Assembly: GCA_903842595.1 (NCBI GenBank)
Contig: CAIMMO010000222.1
Location: 1 to 58,555, forward strand
Direction: 5' to 3'
DNA from: an uncultured Alphaproteobacteria bacterium
GTDB taxonomy: Bacteria > Pseudomonadota > Alphaproteobacteria > Caulobacterales > Hyphomonadaceae
Length of the DNA: 58,555 nt
Numbering within the stretch: the stretch's first letter is position 1; every line of letters starts with the position of its first letter. Position numbers and translations under genes: made by a program. The notes under the pieces were generated by a model that saw only the letters and a list, made by a program, of their open reading frames with translations, did no database searches and was not told the DNA's origin. Of the stretch, positions 39,645 to 47,731 are shown one piece after another.

Positions 39645-40157
39645 TTAGGCAACGCCCTCGGTCAAACGCTGCAGGCCGATGAATTTGGCATCCTCAAGAA
39701 ATTTCTCCCGAAGGTGCGCCGGCAAGAACCACCGCGCCGCGCCCGGCAGATATTCATCCAGCAGGTGAAGTTCCGCCGTGAATTGATTGGCGCGGATGCG
39801 CAGGAGATCTTCGATCAGCGCCTGCATCAGCCTCAGCTCTCGGGGGCGCAATTCCGAACGGTGCAGGTCGAGATTCCACTGGAGTCGTTCCAGCGAGGGC
39901 CAGCCCTGCAGCGAACTCGGGGGCAGTTCTTCAAGGCTCGGCGCGTCGTTTTTTCGCGAACGAAAGAGCCTCATGCCGAACACGCGACAGAGTTGCTCCG
40001 CTATCTGCTCTCTTGCAAGTCGCCGCTCACGAGCCCGTCCGAGCGACAACAACCACGCAACGACGGCTCCGACCAGGATTGCGTCGAAAACTCTCCAGGC
40101 AAAACCGGTCAGAGTTTCGATGGAGATAGGGGGCAGGAGACCTGAAAGGTCAGACAT
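39645..40157 (-). CDS. Single-pass membrane protein of unknown function
   Basis: A 170-aa protein with one transmembrane helix at about residues 22-42 (FDAILVGAVVAWLLSLG) and a basic, Leu-rich cytoplasmic part. That part includes RARERRLAREQIAEQL and SELRPRELRLMQALIEDLLRI, which may form helical or coiled regions. I know no family for it. An open frame also exists on the opposite strand, but its product has no membrane helix or plausible fold, so the minus strand is preferred. It is cargo of the island. Confidence 0.55.
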   Translation of the reverse strand: MSDLSGLLPPISIETLTGFAWRVFDAILVGAVVAWLLSLGRARERRLAREQIAEQLCRVFGMRLFRSRKNDAPSLEELPPSSLQGWPSLERLQWNLDLHRSELRPRELRLMQALIEDLLRIRANQFTAELHLLDEYLPGAARWFLPAHLREKFLEDAKFIGLQRLTEGVA

Positions 40158-40489
40158 GGCCTATCCCCCTGCATCTTCCCCTCATTATCCTAATCATCCA
40201 GCTTCGACACCGCAATCATTCTGGACTCGCAGCCGAGGACGTCGCTTCGGGCCCCTCAACGCTCCGAGATCGCAATCTTACGAATGGCGGGCGCGACCCG
40301 AACTTGCCGTTCCCCAGCCTCACGCGGCTAAGGCAGGAGCTCGATCCAATCGGGCCGCTGCCAACCTCACCGACTGAACAGCACGCCTTCGCCGACCTCG
40401 CCCTGCAATAACTACACGCCGGTATCAGTCGGGCCGTTGCCTGAGCTGACCATCGATTGCCATCGGTGAGCCAGGCATTGCAGAGCTTC
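40158..40489. other. Gap with a possible gene remnant
   Basis: 332 bp without a convincing gene. One plus-strand frame without an ATG, ending at TAA 40409-40411, reads RDRNLTNGGRDPNLPFPSLT and then RLRQELDPIGPLPTSPTEQH before ending FADLALQ. It has a protein-like composition and may be the tail of a decayed gene. Nothing else is seen. Confidence 0.3.
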
Positions 40490-41395
40490 TCAAACGACAA
40501 CGCGACGGACCGCGAACCCCATACGAGAAAGGTTCTCCTGGACGCTGTCTGGACCCACGAGATGATACAGGCCGACAATTGCGATGGCATTCTTGTTCTC
40601 GGAAACCACCGAGTCGAACCGCGCAACCCAGTCGCGATTTCGCTTAATCACAGCGGCCTCGTAGAAGGCAGGATATGCCGTCCTCGCATTCAACATCCAA
40701 TCGGTCGCCGGCTTCGTGTCTCCACGCGCCCAAGCGTCAAACTTTGCGGCTTCGTCGCTGGCAGAAGCCAGAATTTCATCAAGGGTGAAGCGCATAAACT
40801 CGAGACTTTGCTGCGCAGTCATCTTGCCAAACCACTCGATGATGTCCTCTTGAAACGGGAACTCGCTTCGCACCTCCTTGCCCGCTTGAAGAGCCGCGAC
40901 CGCGATCACGGTTTCGGCGGTTTCGCCGCCCCATCCGCGGGATTCATCGGAAGCTTCGCCTATCGTGTGCGCCGCCAGCCAGGGACGAAGCTGGTCGATG
41001 TCTTCGATCGCTACGCCGTTCAGCGCAGCTGCGGCCTTTACGCGAACCCAATCGGCCGCGGGAATGCGTTCGGACAGCGGCGCCGACGCATCGACACCGA
41101 GGCGCATGATGACGTCACGCATGTTTCCGCGACTGGTCTGGTTGGTTTCCGTCCAGATCAGATTACAGCTATCGGCAATTGCTTCGATGTGGGGTTGGTG
41201 CCAGTCGGCTTTCTGTGACGGTGTTGCCCCGGTGAGATAGGCGCGGGTTCCGTTCTTCTCGACAGTCCAGAGCGGCCATCCTTCTGAAACGGACAGCCGG
41301 CTGGCGCAGGCGCTTGTGACTAGCGGGAGCGCGAAGATCCCCGCTGCAATCTCACGCCGGGTTTGCCTTCTGAAACCTTCGTCAGCGATCGCCAT
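40490..41395 (-). CDS. TraB/GumN-family exported protein
   Basis: A 301-aa protein of the TraB/GumN (TIKI-like) family, putative metal-dependent proteases. PLWTVEKNGTRAYLTGATPS (about 40-59) and LIWTETNQ are the typical opening blocks, and the C-terminal IAIVGLYHLVGPDSVQENL matches the closing GxxH motif of the family. The N-terminus, TRREIAAGIFALPLVTSACA, could be a Tat or lipoprotein leader because a twin-arginine pair precedes the hydrophobic stretch. The substrate is unknown. It is encoded in the sparse cargo region of the island. Confidence 0.8.
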   Translation of the reverse strand: MAIADEGFRRQTRREIAAGIFALPLVTSACASRLSVSEGWPLWTVEKNGTRAYLTGATPSQKADWHQPHIEAIADSCNLIWTETNQTSRGNMRDVIMRLGVDASAPLSERIPAADWVRVKAAAALNGVAIEDIDQLRPWLAAHTIGEASDESRGWGGETAETVIAVAALQAGKEVRSEFPFQEDIIEWFGKMTAQQSLEFMRFTLDEILASASDEAAKFDAWARGDTKPATDWMLNARTAYPAFYEAAVIKRNRDWVARFDSVVSENKNAIAIVGLYHLVGPDSVQENLSRMGFAVRRVVV

Positions 41396-41707
41396 TTCGA
41401 CTCTCCTCGCTTTTCACGACTCGGTTCTGTTCAAAACCGGCCTTGTTGTCGAGCCTCGCCTACCCGGGCTTTGGCGCGACCTTACACTGCGACGCGCTAG
41501 GTAGATGCATTGTGCCACGGCATTGGATGCAAACCGTCTGCAAGTCGCAAGGGAGCGAATGACCTTTTCGGGCCCCGACTTAGCCAAGCGCAAATTGTGG
41601 CGATCCGGCAGGGTCGATCCAGATGCGTCATTCAGAGGACGTGACGCGCTGCGGCGGGAGCTCGCCCATAGGCAGACAATTCAAACGTCTTCGGATAATG
41701 CGTACCC
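41396..41707. other. Intergenic stretch, nothing recognised
   Basis: 312 bp between divergent starts of the TraB/GumN-type gene and the small exported protein. It should contain both promoters, but I see no clear -35/-10 pair. A short plus-strand open frame at 41505-41711 shows no recognisable feature. Confidence 0.35.
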
Positions 41708-42070
41708 ATGAGAAACACGAAGCCGCAATCCGCGATTGCCGCGTCGGTGATAGCCCTTCTATCGACCGGCTGCGATCCTCGGGATGACGCCAATCATCCA
41801 CATGACGTTCAGGCTTGGGGCTACGCGCTTACGGCTAGCTGCTCGGACTGGCTCAAGTCTCCCGAAACCCAAGCAGCTGGAAATGAATGGGTCCTTGGAT
41901 TTTGGACGGGCCAAAATGTTCGCAACGTGCGTGACCATGAAGTGGGTCGTACGACAGACGGCGAAGGCATCTTGAACGAAGTAAAGACGCAGTGCGCGGC
42001 GACTCCCGACGAGCGATTGGCAAGCGTGGCAGGTCGCGTTTACGTCAACTTTGAACGAGATCGTCGCTGA
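41708..42070 (+). CDS. Small exported protein (Rap1a/Tai-like pattern)
   Basis: A 120-aa protein with a signal sequence ending LLSTGC at about residue 22, an imperfect lipobox. The mature part follows a pattern seen in small periplasmic proteins: WVLGFWTGQNVRN, VGRTTDGEGILNEVKTQC and LASVAGRVYVNF, with three Cys in the mature part (one is the possible lipid site). Some immunity-type and stress-type periplasmic proteins share this spacing. The match is by eye only and the function is unknown. Confidence 0.6.
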   Translation: MRNTKPQSAIAASVIALLSTGCDPRDDANHPHDVQAWGYALTASCSDWLKSPETQAAGNEWVLGFWTGQNVRNVRDHEVGRTTDGEGILNEVKTQCAATPDERLASVAGRVYVNFERDRR

Positions 42071-42263
42071 CCGCCGGATGTCCGCAAGGGGCTCCGACTC
42101 ACGCCCTTCTGGCATTGCTACGACTGGCAGGGTAGCTCGGGAATTGCCGGTCACTTCCGCTCAGCCGATCAGGCAGGAGCTCGCCCAGAAGTGGTCATGC
42201 GCGACTTGACTATTGAGCGGGGAAGAGCAGGTTCGCACAGCACGTGGGGAGAGGAACCTCTGC

Positions 42264-42374
42264 TTGGAAACATTCATCATTCTCTGCCTAGTTGCTTTGG
42301 CCTGGATTATCGCCGGCTCCGCGTGGATGCATAAGCGCAAGCAAGAAAGTCGCGACAAAGATTTAGGCAATTGA
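42264..42374 (+). CDS. Possible 36-residue single-helix membrane peptide, TTG start
   Basis: A TTG start lies nine bases after GGGGAGAGG. The frame reads METFIILCLVALAWIIAGSA followed by a strongly charged tail (MHKRKQESRDKDLGN). One transmembrane helix plus a positive cytoplasmic end is typical of small regulatory or toxin-like membrane peptides. No neighbour resembles an antitoxin. It is supported only by the ribosome site and composition. Confidence 0.35.
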   Translation: METFIILCLVALAWIIAGSAWMHKRKQESRDKDLGN

Positions 42375-42968
42375 CGCCCTCACGCCGGACGGAGCGCCCC
42401 GTTCGTGCACTGGGCAGACAGTGGCGCGTCCAAGAATGAACAGTCGCATTGGAGCGACGAGCGAACGCGCTGCAAATTCGGTCCACGAATTTTCAGCCAA
42501 GCGCGGCGATTGCGGCTTACCACCACCGCCGGATTTCAGCTGACGGATGGCGGTTCCTGCGGCTACACGACGAATGGCCGTAAGGGGCCCCAGTGCGGCC
42601 GTAGGTAACGTGAGCCCCGACTGTCCGGAGTCGGGGGGTCTTCCAGCCATTAGTCATGCCGCGAGTTTCGGAGGCTGTGAAACGGCACCGGAAGATGGCC
42701 CCCTTGCTTGATGAGAAATGGGACGCGTAGCGCGCCGATCAGCAGCCGAGCGCCTCTCGTGTTCATACCCTGATGTCACGTCTCGCTCTTCGATTGTCAC
42801 ATGTCGCATCCGGAATTTCGGAAAACCGGCAACGCGTCGGAGTGCCAGCGTCACGAGTTTCTCTTCCGTTGTCCACAGACTGCCCCGCCCCGCGCTGGAA
42901 TGATCGGCAGCGCAGGCACGCGAATTATCACGCCCTGCAGCGTAACGAACAGCAGCGGGGCCACGATC
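42375..42968. other. Long non-coding stretch ahead of the replication module
   Basis: 594 bp with no convincing gene on either strand. It contains a strong hairpin (42615-42636) and, closer to the regulator gene, two TGTCAC copies 21 bp apart (42774 and 42795). It probably holds the control region and perhaps the replication origin of the island, but no iteron array is visible. Confidence 0.35.
42615..42636. terminator. Perfect 8-bp GC-rich hairpin
   Basis: CCCCGACT/AGTCGGGG with loop GTCCGG, followed by GGTCTTCC. It could be a terminator or another structured element upstream of the replication module. There is no clear T-run, so function is uncertain. Confidence 0.35.
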
Positions 42969-43181
42969 GTGCATCTCAACCAGAAATCTCTCGCCGAACG
43001 CTGGGACCTGTCGCCGCGTACGCTTGAGCAATGGCGCTGGCAGGGGCGCGGTCCCGTCTACCTCAAGATCCACAATCACGTCGTCTACCGCCTTATAGAT
43101 ATCGAGGCATTCGAGGCAGCGCACCTTCACGCCAACACGAGTGGACCCCTCCCGGACATGGAGGATGAGGATGCGCGCTGA
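42969..43181 (+). CDS. AlpA/excisionase-like helix-turn-helix protein
   Basis: A 70-aa MerR-like helix-turn-helix protein. HLNQKSLAERWDLSPRTLEQW forms the DNA-binding unit, followed by WQGRGPVYLKIHNHVVYRLIDIEAFE, the typical wing and closing helix of AlpA-type regulators. I chose GTG 42969, which begins exactly at the domain; the frame is open upstream but adds no family-like sequence. Such proteins control integrase or excision in P4-like elements. It overlaps the primase-helicase start by 11 bp. Confidence 0.8.
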   Translation: MHLNQKSLAERWDLSPRTLEQWRWQGRGPVYLKIHNHVVYRLIDIEAFEAAHLHANTSGPLPDMEDEDAR

Positions 43182-45765
43182 AGGCACGGGGCCAACGACC
43201 TTGGCTGAACCGCGGACAGTTTTCGCAACCGAGCAGCCGGAAGCCGGCAAAGCAGGTGAAGGCGGTGAATTGCACATCACGAATGTCGAATTCATCGCAG
43301 CGGTCTTTTCCAGCGTTCCAGAGGGCGCCTTTGCGGCCGTCTCATCAAAGGAGGGCGACCCTGAAGTGGGCGGCTGGATAGCCCGTCGTGCCGATCTCAC
43401 AGCTGCGGGTCTTTCCTCGCAGGCCAACAACTATGTCGGGTGCTCCAGTTTTTATCCTGGCGACGACGGCTCGTTCAGGGCGCGGAAAGCCCAATTTGCT
43501 GCCTGCCATTTCCTGATGCTCGACGATCTGGGAAGCAAGGCGCCTCTGGATCGTCTGGCAGGCTTTGAGTTGTCGTGGTTGATCGAGACAAGCCCTGGCA
43601 ATCATCAGGGTGGGATCATCCTCGCAGAACCGCTCATCGAGGGGGCGATGGCAGTACGCCTGCTGAATGCGGTGATCGATGCGGGCCTGTGCGATGCGGG
43701 TGCGTCAGGGCCGCTGAACCGCTGGGCTCGGCTGCCGGGAGCGATAAACGGCAAGCGGAGACATACCGATATAACGGGTGCGCCCTTTGCGTGCCGACTT
43801 GTCCAGTGGCGACCCGAAAAGCGCTACACGCCAAGCCAGATTGTGGACCATCTGCAGCTGGAAATGGGGCCGGCCGGCAGGCCGAAGAAACTCGCGAAAC
43901 GGTCTGCACCGCCGAGCAATTCTTCGCACAACAACGGGAATGTCGCCGACGATGTCCTGACCCCGAAGGCGGCGGAGAACCCTGTTGTTGCCGCGCTCAA
44001 GGCACGGGGGCTCTACAAGACGCCGCTGGGCTCGGGCAGACATGATGTGACCTGTCCCTGGGTGCACGAGCACACCGACAGCAAGGATACCGGCGCCGCG
44101 TACTTTGAACCCGATGAGCTCTATCCGGTGGGGGGCTTTTGTTGCCTGCATTCTCACCGCGACAAGTATCACATTCAGGCGCTGCTTGAGTTTCTGGGTG
44201 TACTCAGCCTGGAGGCGCGGCACAAACCGCTGATCCGCGTGGTCGCCGGGGATCTGCACCGGGTCGTGGACGCGGCGGAACTGGAATTGGCGAACCGGGC
44301 TCGCCACTATCAGTCAGGTGGCTTGATTGTCTCGGTCTCAGCCGACCCCAGTTGCGGCGATCCATCAATCCTTCCCACCAGCCTGCCAGCCCTGACACGT
44401 GAAATGTCGGTGGCCGCAACATGGGAAAAATACGACGGGCGCGCGGAAGACTGGGTCCGCTGTGATCCGCCCGCGCGGCATGCCGGCATCCTGTTCGACG
44501 CGCAAAAATATCGCTATCTGCCACCGCTGGTCGGACTGGCGCGCCAACCCTATTTTCGGGAGACGGACGGTGAGCTGATCACGCAGCCAGGCTACGACAT
44601 GGCGGAACGGCGCTTTGGCGTGTTCGATGCGCGGCAGTATGTCATTCCTGACCCGACGCCCGAGGCTGCAGGGGCCGCGCTCAGCCTGATCGAAGACCTG
44701 CTGACTGAGTTTCACTTCGTGGCGCCGACCGACAAGGCTGCCGCGCTCGCGGCGATCTTCACGGCAGTCGTGCGTCCGACGCTGGCGCATGCGCCAGCGT
44801 TTCACGTCCGCGCGCCGGTGTTCGGGAGCGGCAAGACCTATCTTTGCGAGTTGATTGGCGCCTTCGCCGGGCCTGGCGCAAACGCCAAGGTGAGTTATCC
44901 GACGACCTCAGAGGAAGCGACGAAGGTCATTCTGTCGTTGTTGCTCACCAGTCCTGCGGTGATCGAGTTTGATGACATGGACACCGACTGGATCCCGCAC
45001 GGCGTCATCAAGCGTATGTTGACGGCGGAGTTTATCACGGACCGGATCCTGGGCGTCAGCAAGACGGCTACGGTAAGTACCCGCACCTTGTTTCTTGGGT
45101 CAGGAAACAATGTGGGTCCGTTACGGGATCTGCTGCGGCGTGTTCTTACCATCCACATTGACCCGCGCTGTGCGACACCCGCAACGATTTCGTACAGGCG
45201 CTTTCCGCTCGACAAGGTTCGGTCTCGTCGTAGTGATTATGTGGCGGCGGTACTGACGATTGTTCAGGCATGGCGCAGGGCGGGCTCGCCTCGCGCCGAA
45301 GCGGACAGCATCGTTACCTTCGGTGGCGCCTGGTCGGACTATTGTCGATACCCCCTTATGTGGCTCGGGCATCCCGACCCCGCGACCAGTTTGCTGGATC
45401 AGGTTCGTCACGATCCTGACGGCAATGCTCTGGCCGGACTGCTGTACGAATGGCGCGCCGCATTTGGCTCAATCCCGACCACGGTGCGCAAGGCAGTCGA
45501 GACGGCGAATCGAGGCAACACGAACTTGCTCGATGCCATGCGTGAGTTTCCGGTTGAGGAACGTGGGGAGATCAACCGCTCAAAGCTGGGCTGGCTGCTC
45601 AGGAAGAACGCCAACCGGATCGTCGGGGGACTCGAGTTCCAGCAAGGAGAAGCCGACGGGCGTACGGCATGGCAGGTGGTCGTCGTCAGAACACCGCCTT
45701 CACCGCCTTCACCGCCTTCCGCCCAACCGGTCGCAAAAGATGTCACGCCGGGGTCGTGTAGATGA
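43171..45765 (+). CDS. Primase-helicase replication protein
   Basis: An 864-aa fusion. Residues about 100-200 look like an AEP/RepB-type primase (CHFLMLDDLGSK near 111, ETSPGNHQGGI near 136, RWARLPGAINGK near 182). A Cys/His region follows at about 293-328 (TCPWVHEH to CCLHSHRD). Residues about 500-720 form a P-loop helicase-like domain with GSGKTYL near 551 and EFDDMDTDW near 597. ATG 43171 has GGAGG six bases upstream; ATG 43165 and GTG 43141 are alternatives. It probably replicates the excised element. It is coupled to the next gene by a 4-bp ATGA overlap. Confidence 0.85.
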   Translation: MRAEGTGPTTLAEPRTVFATEQPEAGKAGEGGELHITNVEFIAAVFSSVPEGAFAAVSSKEGDPEVGGWIARRADLTAAGLSSQANNYVGCSSFYPGDDGSFRARKAQFAACHFLMLDDLGSKAPLDRLAGFELSWLIETSPGNHQGGIILAEPLIEGAMAVRLLNAVIDAGLCDAGASGPLNRWARLPGAINGKRRHTDITGAPFACRLVQWRPEKRYTPSQIVDHLQLEMGPAGRPKKLAKRSAPPSNSSHNNGNVADDVLTPKAAENPVVAALKARGLYKTPLGSGRHDVTCPWVHEHTDSKDTGAAYFEPDELYPVGGFCCLHSHRDKYHIQALLEFLGVLSLEARHKPLIRVVAGDLHRVVDAAELELANRARHYQSGGLIVSVSADPSCGDPSILPTSLPALTREMSVAATWEKYDGRAEDWVRCDPPARHAGILFDAQKYRYLPPLVGLARQPYFRETDGELITQPGYDMAERRFGVFDARQYVIPDPTPEAAGAALSLIEDLLTEFHFVAPTDKAAALAAIFTAVVRPTLAHAPAFHVRAPVFGSGKTYLCELIGAFAGPGANAKVSYPTTSEEATKVILSLLLTSPAVIEFDDMDTDWIPHGVIKRMLTAEFITDRILGVSKTATVSTRTLFLGSGNNVGPLRDLLRRVLTIHIDPRCATPATISYRRFPLDKVRSRRSDYVAAVLTIVQAWRRAGSPRAEADSIVTFGGAWSDYCRYPLMWLGHPDPATSLLDQVRHDPDGNALAGLLYEWRAAFGSIPTTVRKAVETANRGNTNLLDAMREFPVEERGEINRSKLGWLLRKNANRIVGGLEFQQGEADGRTAWQVVVVRTPPSPPSPPSAQPVAKDVTPGSCR

Positions 45766-46031
45766 GGCCGGTCATGGCCGTCATGCGGGTCCGAGCCAGT
45801 GGCTTGCTGCTTGTCGTCTCAGGCGATGGTCTTGCGCTGGAACTCGCAACACCCCTACCTCCAGCGATGCGGGATGCTCCTGGCGCCTCCGGCGTCGTCG
45901 GTGGCGCCTGGTTGCCATGGCCCGCGCGGCCCGCCGGCCGAAAGGGCAGGGCGCGCACGGTGCTCGCAGCAACGGGGGCTTGGCAGCCCACCAACTTGCC
46001 AAACGATTTCGTAAAAAACCGAGGCGCATGA
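45762..46031 (+). CDS. Small protein of replication operon
   Basis: An 89-aa product that starts inside the primase stop (ATGA) and ends inside the next start (ATGATG). That double 4-bp coupling is the main evidence that it is real. The N-terminal half (ASGLLLVVSGDGLALELATP) resembles a small domain seen in short island proteins, normally followed by a helical 'HK' segment. Here the C-terminal half is Pro/Gly/Arg-rich instead, so a frameshift or decay is possible. The function is unknown. Confidence 0.5.
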   Translation: MRPVMAVMRVRASGLLLVVSGDGLALELATPLPPAMRDAPGASGVVGGAWLPWPARPAGRKGRARTVLAATGAWQPTNLPNDFVKNRGA

Positions 46032-46687
46032 TGGGCGGGTTCGGGTCTGGAAGGCCGGGCGGTTCAGGTCGCATAAAGGTGGAGGCCTGCCGCTCAATCG
46101 ACGTGAACCGGCTGCACCGCAGGGGCTGCCTGCGACCAGGCTGGTCCGGTCAACTGCGATGGAGCAGCGACGGCGAAAGGGTCGCTTCGATCATCCTGCG
46201 CTCAGAACAGGCGCAATTGCATTTGTCCTATCGCGTGCAGATAGGCGGCGGCGACTGGGAGGATGTCACCGAAACAGTCCGCATCGTCCGCACGCCCTGC
46301 CGCTATGGCGGAGCACGACCCTACCTGATCTGTCCTGGCGTTGTGAACGGGACTGCGTGTGGGCGGCGTGTGGCGAAGCTCTATGGTCCGGGGCGCTATT
46401 TCCTGTGCCGACACTGCTACCGCCTGGCTAACGCCAGCCAGAGTGAACCCGCGTTTGACCGGAGCCTGCGCCGCGCCAACAAGATACGGCAACGCCTCGG
46501 CGGCGAGCCCGGGCTGGCAGCGGCATTCCCGGCCAGGCCGAAGGGCATGTGGCAACGCACCTACGAACAGCTTCGGGAAGATGCCATCACGGCCGAAATC
46601 GCGGCTGATGAGGCTCTCGCCGTGCGTGTTGAGCGCCTGATGGCGTGGAGTAACAGACGAAAACAAAGAAGCGGGTTCTGGCAATGA
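46028..46687 (+). CDS. Conserved unknown island protein with zinc-ribbon-like centre
   Basis: A 219-aa protein beginning MMGGFGSGRPGGSGR. The N-terminal half contains CRSIDVNRLHRRGCLRPGWSG and VASIILRSEQAQLHLSY. A zinc-ribbon-like centre has CRYGGARPYLICPG, CGRRVAKLYGPGRYFLCRHCYRLA (about 98-138). The rest is helical (LRRANKIRQRLGGEPG). I recall close relatives of this protein, always unnamed, in proteobacterial islands. It is coupled to both neighbours by 4-bp overlaps. ATG 46031 is an alternative start. Confidence 0.8.
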   Translation: MMGGFGSGRPGGSGRIKVEACRSIDVNRLHRRGCLRPGWSGQLRWSSDGERVASIILRSEQAQLHLSYRVQIGGGDWEDVTETVRIVRTPCRYGGARPYLICPGVVNGTACGRRVAKLYGPGRYFLCRHCYRLANASQSEPAFDRSLRRANKIRQRLGGEPGLAAAFPARPKGMWQRTYEQLREDAITAEIAADEALAVRVERLMAWSNRRKQRSGFWQ

Positions 46688-47496
46688 GCAAGACAACAAC
46701 AGCACTGCCGGGCGCGGTTACCGCCGGCGCCGAAGTCACCCGGTTCAATGCGCTGCGGCACGGCGTGTTGTCGAAGTATACGGTGCTGCCATGGGAAGAC
46801 GGTGAAGAATACCAGGCGCTAATCGACGCCCTGGTCACCGAGCACGCGCCGGAGGGGCCAACCGAGGAACATCTGGTCGAAGAGATCGCCGGGATATTCT
46901 GGCGCAAGCGGCGCCTGCGTCTCGCTGAAGGCGCGCTCAACAGGCGCGGTCTGTCGGCTACGCTGCCCCCATACCGCGACACCGTGAAATCGGCGCTGGT
47001 CTATACGGATAGTTCCGGCCAGACCGAAAACGTCGCGGATGCACTCGCACACTCCGCCGATCAGACCCGCGAGCACATCGAGGACATGGAGGCGGACGAG
47101 GCGATGACCCGCAAGGCGCTGGCGATCCTGGGCTCACGGCGAAATGATGCTTACGAAGCAGCTCTCAAGGCCCTTCGCGACGATACCCTTGGCTGGTGGA
47201 CCCGCCTTCTGGAGACCGGACCCGACGAACTGGACGAAGGGGAGGCGCTATTTGTGGCCGATCCTGATGGGTTGCGGCGTTTCATCGAGGACAAGGTGTT
47301 GCCGTGGTACGAAGATCGGCGCCGGGAGTTCGCGAACCGCCCGCTGATCCGTGAGCAGGCCTTCGGCGAGGCGCTGGATCCCAACAAGCTCGAGTCCCTT
47401 GGCCGTTATGAAGTCCACCTGGATCGAAAACTCGAGCGCATGCTGGGCATGCTTCTGAGGTTGAAGGACCTTCGTCAGGGGGCGGTAGCGGGCTGA
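46684..47496 (+). CDS. Conserved unknown island protein
   Basis: A 270-aa largely helical protein. NALRHGVLSKYTVLPWEDGEEYQ (about 22-44) and EHAPEGPTEEHLVEEIAGIFWRKRRLRLAE (about 55-84) are the parts I associate with a recurring unnamed island family. Later segments are acidic and charged. No catalytic motif is seen. It is coupled to the previous gene by a 4-bp ATGA overlap and closes the replication operon. A 7-bp hairpin (47499-47522) follows its stop. Confidence 0.8.
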   Translation: MSKTTTALPGAVTAGAEVTRFNALRHGVLSKYTVLPWEDGEEYQALIDALVTEHAPEGPTEEHLVEEIAGIFWRKRRLRLAEGALNRRGLSATLPPYRDTVKSALVYTDSSGQTENVADALAHSADQTREHIEDMEADEAMTRKALAILGSRRNDAYEAALKALRDDTLGWWTRLLETGPDELDEGEALFVADPDGLRRFIEDKVLPWYEDRRREFANRPLIREQAFGEALDPNKLESLGRYEVHLDRKLERMLGMLLRLKDLRQGAVAG

Positions 47497-47498
47497 TC

Positions 47499-47522
47499 CG
47501 TTTGGCAAAAAGCCTCCAAACG
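47499..47522 (+). terminator. Small hairpin after the replication operon
   Basis: CGTTTGG/CCAAACG stem with loop CAAAAAGCCT starts three bases after the stop of the preceding gene. It is short and lacks a T-run, so it is only a possible terminator. Confidence 0.3.
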
Positions 47523-47608
47523 ACCATCGACGGCTTGGCCAGCTGGCTGCAAACTCCTTGAGGGCGTGTCAGAAGCTTGATTCTAAAGAGACCGAGTGGG
47601 GGCGGCCA

Positions 47609-47731
47609 ATGGACAAGCGAAACCTCACCGAACGCGATATCTGCAATACGTTGGTCCTGTCGGTTGCCATGCGCGATGGCTGGGCCGATGGCGAAGGCGT
47701 CGTGCGAACAAGGCTCAAGGGAATTAGTTGA
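47609..47731 (+). CDS. 40-residue ORF resembling the N-terminus of a type I HsdR
   Basis: The product begins [12 protein letters not shown] and continues to a GW pair near residue 24. This resembles the start of EcoEI-type HsdR proteins (M-K-LxERDIC...GW). It stops after 40 residues, and its TGA overlaps the hsdM ATG (TGATG). It could be a relic of an older restriction gene or a leader peptide coupled to hsdM. The hsdR at 52663 has a different N-terminus, so it is not a duplicate of that gene. Confidence 0.45.
   Translation: MDKRNLTERDICNTLVLSVAMRDGWADGEGVVRTRLKGIS

Noticed and set aside
39447-40145. 232-residue open frame on the plus strand
   Set aside because: It is antisense to a minus-strand frame that encodes a plausible membrane helix and Leu-rich helices; the plus-strand product has no coherent feature.
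42654-43430. 258-residue minus-strand frame
   Set aside because: It overlaps the HTH gene and the primase start antisense and has no recognisable segment.
45260-46687. Long 475-residue frame reading into the zinc-ribbon protein
   Set aside because: The first 256 codons are out of frame with the primase-helicase gene and give Arg-rich nonsense; the family start is ATG 46028.
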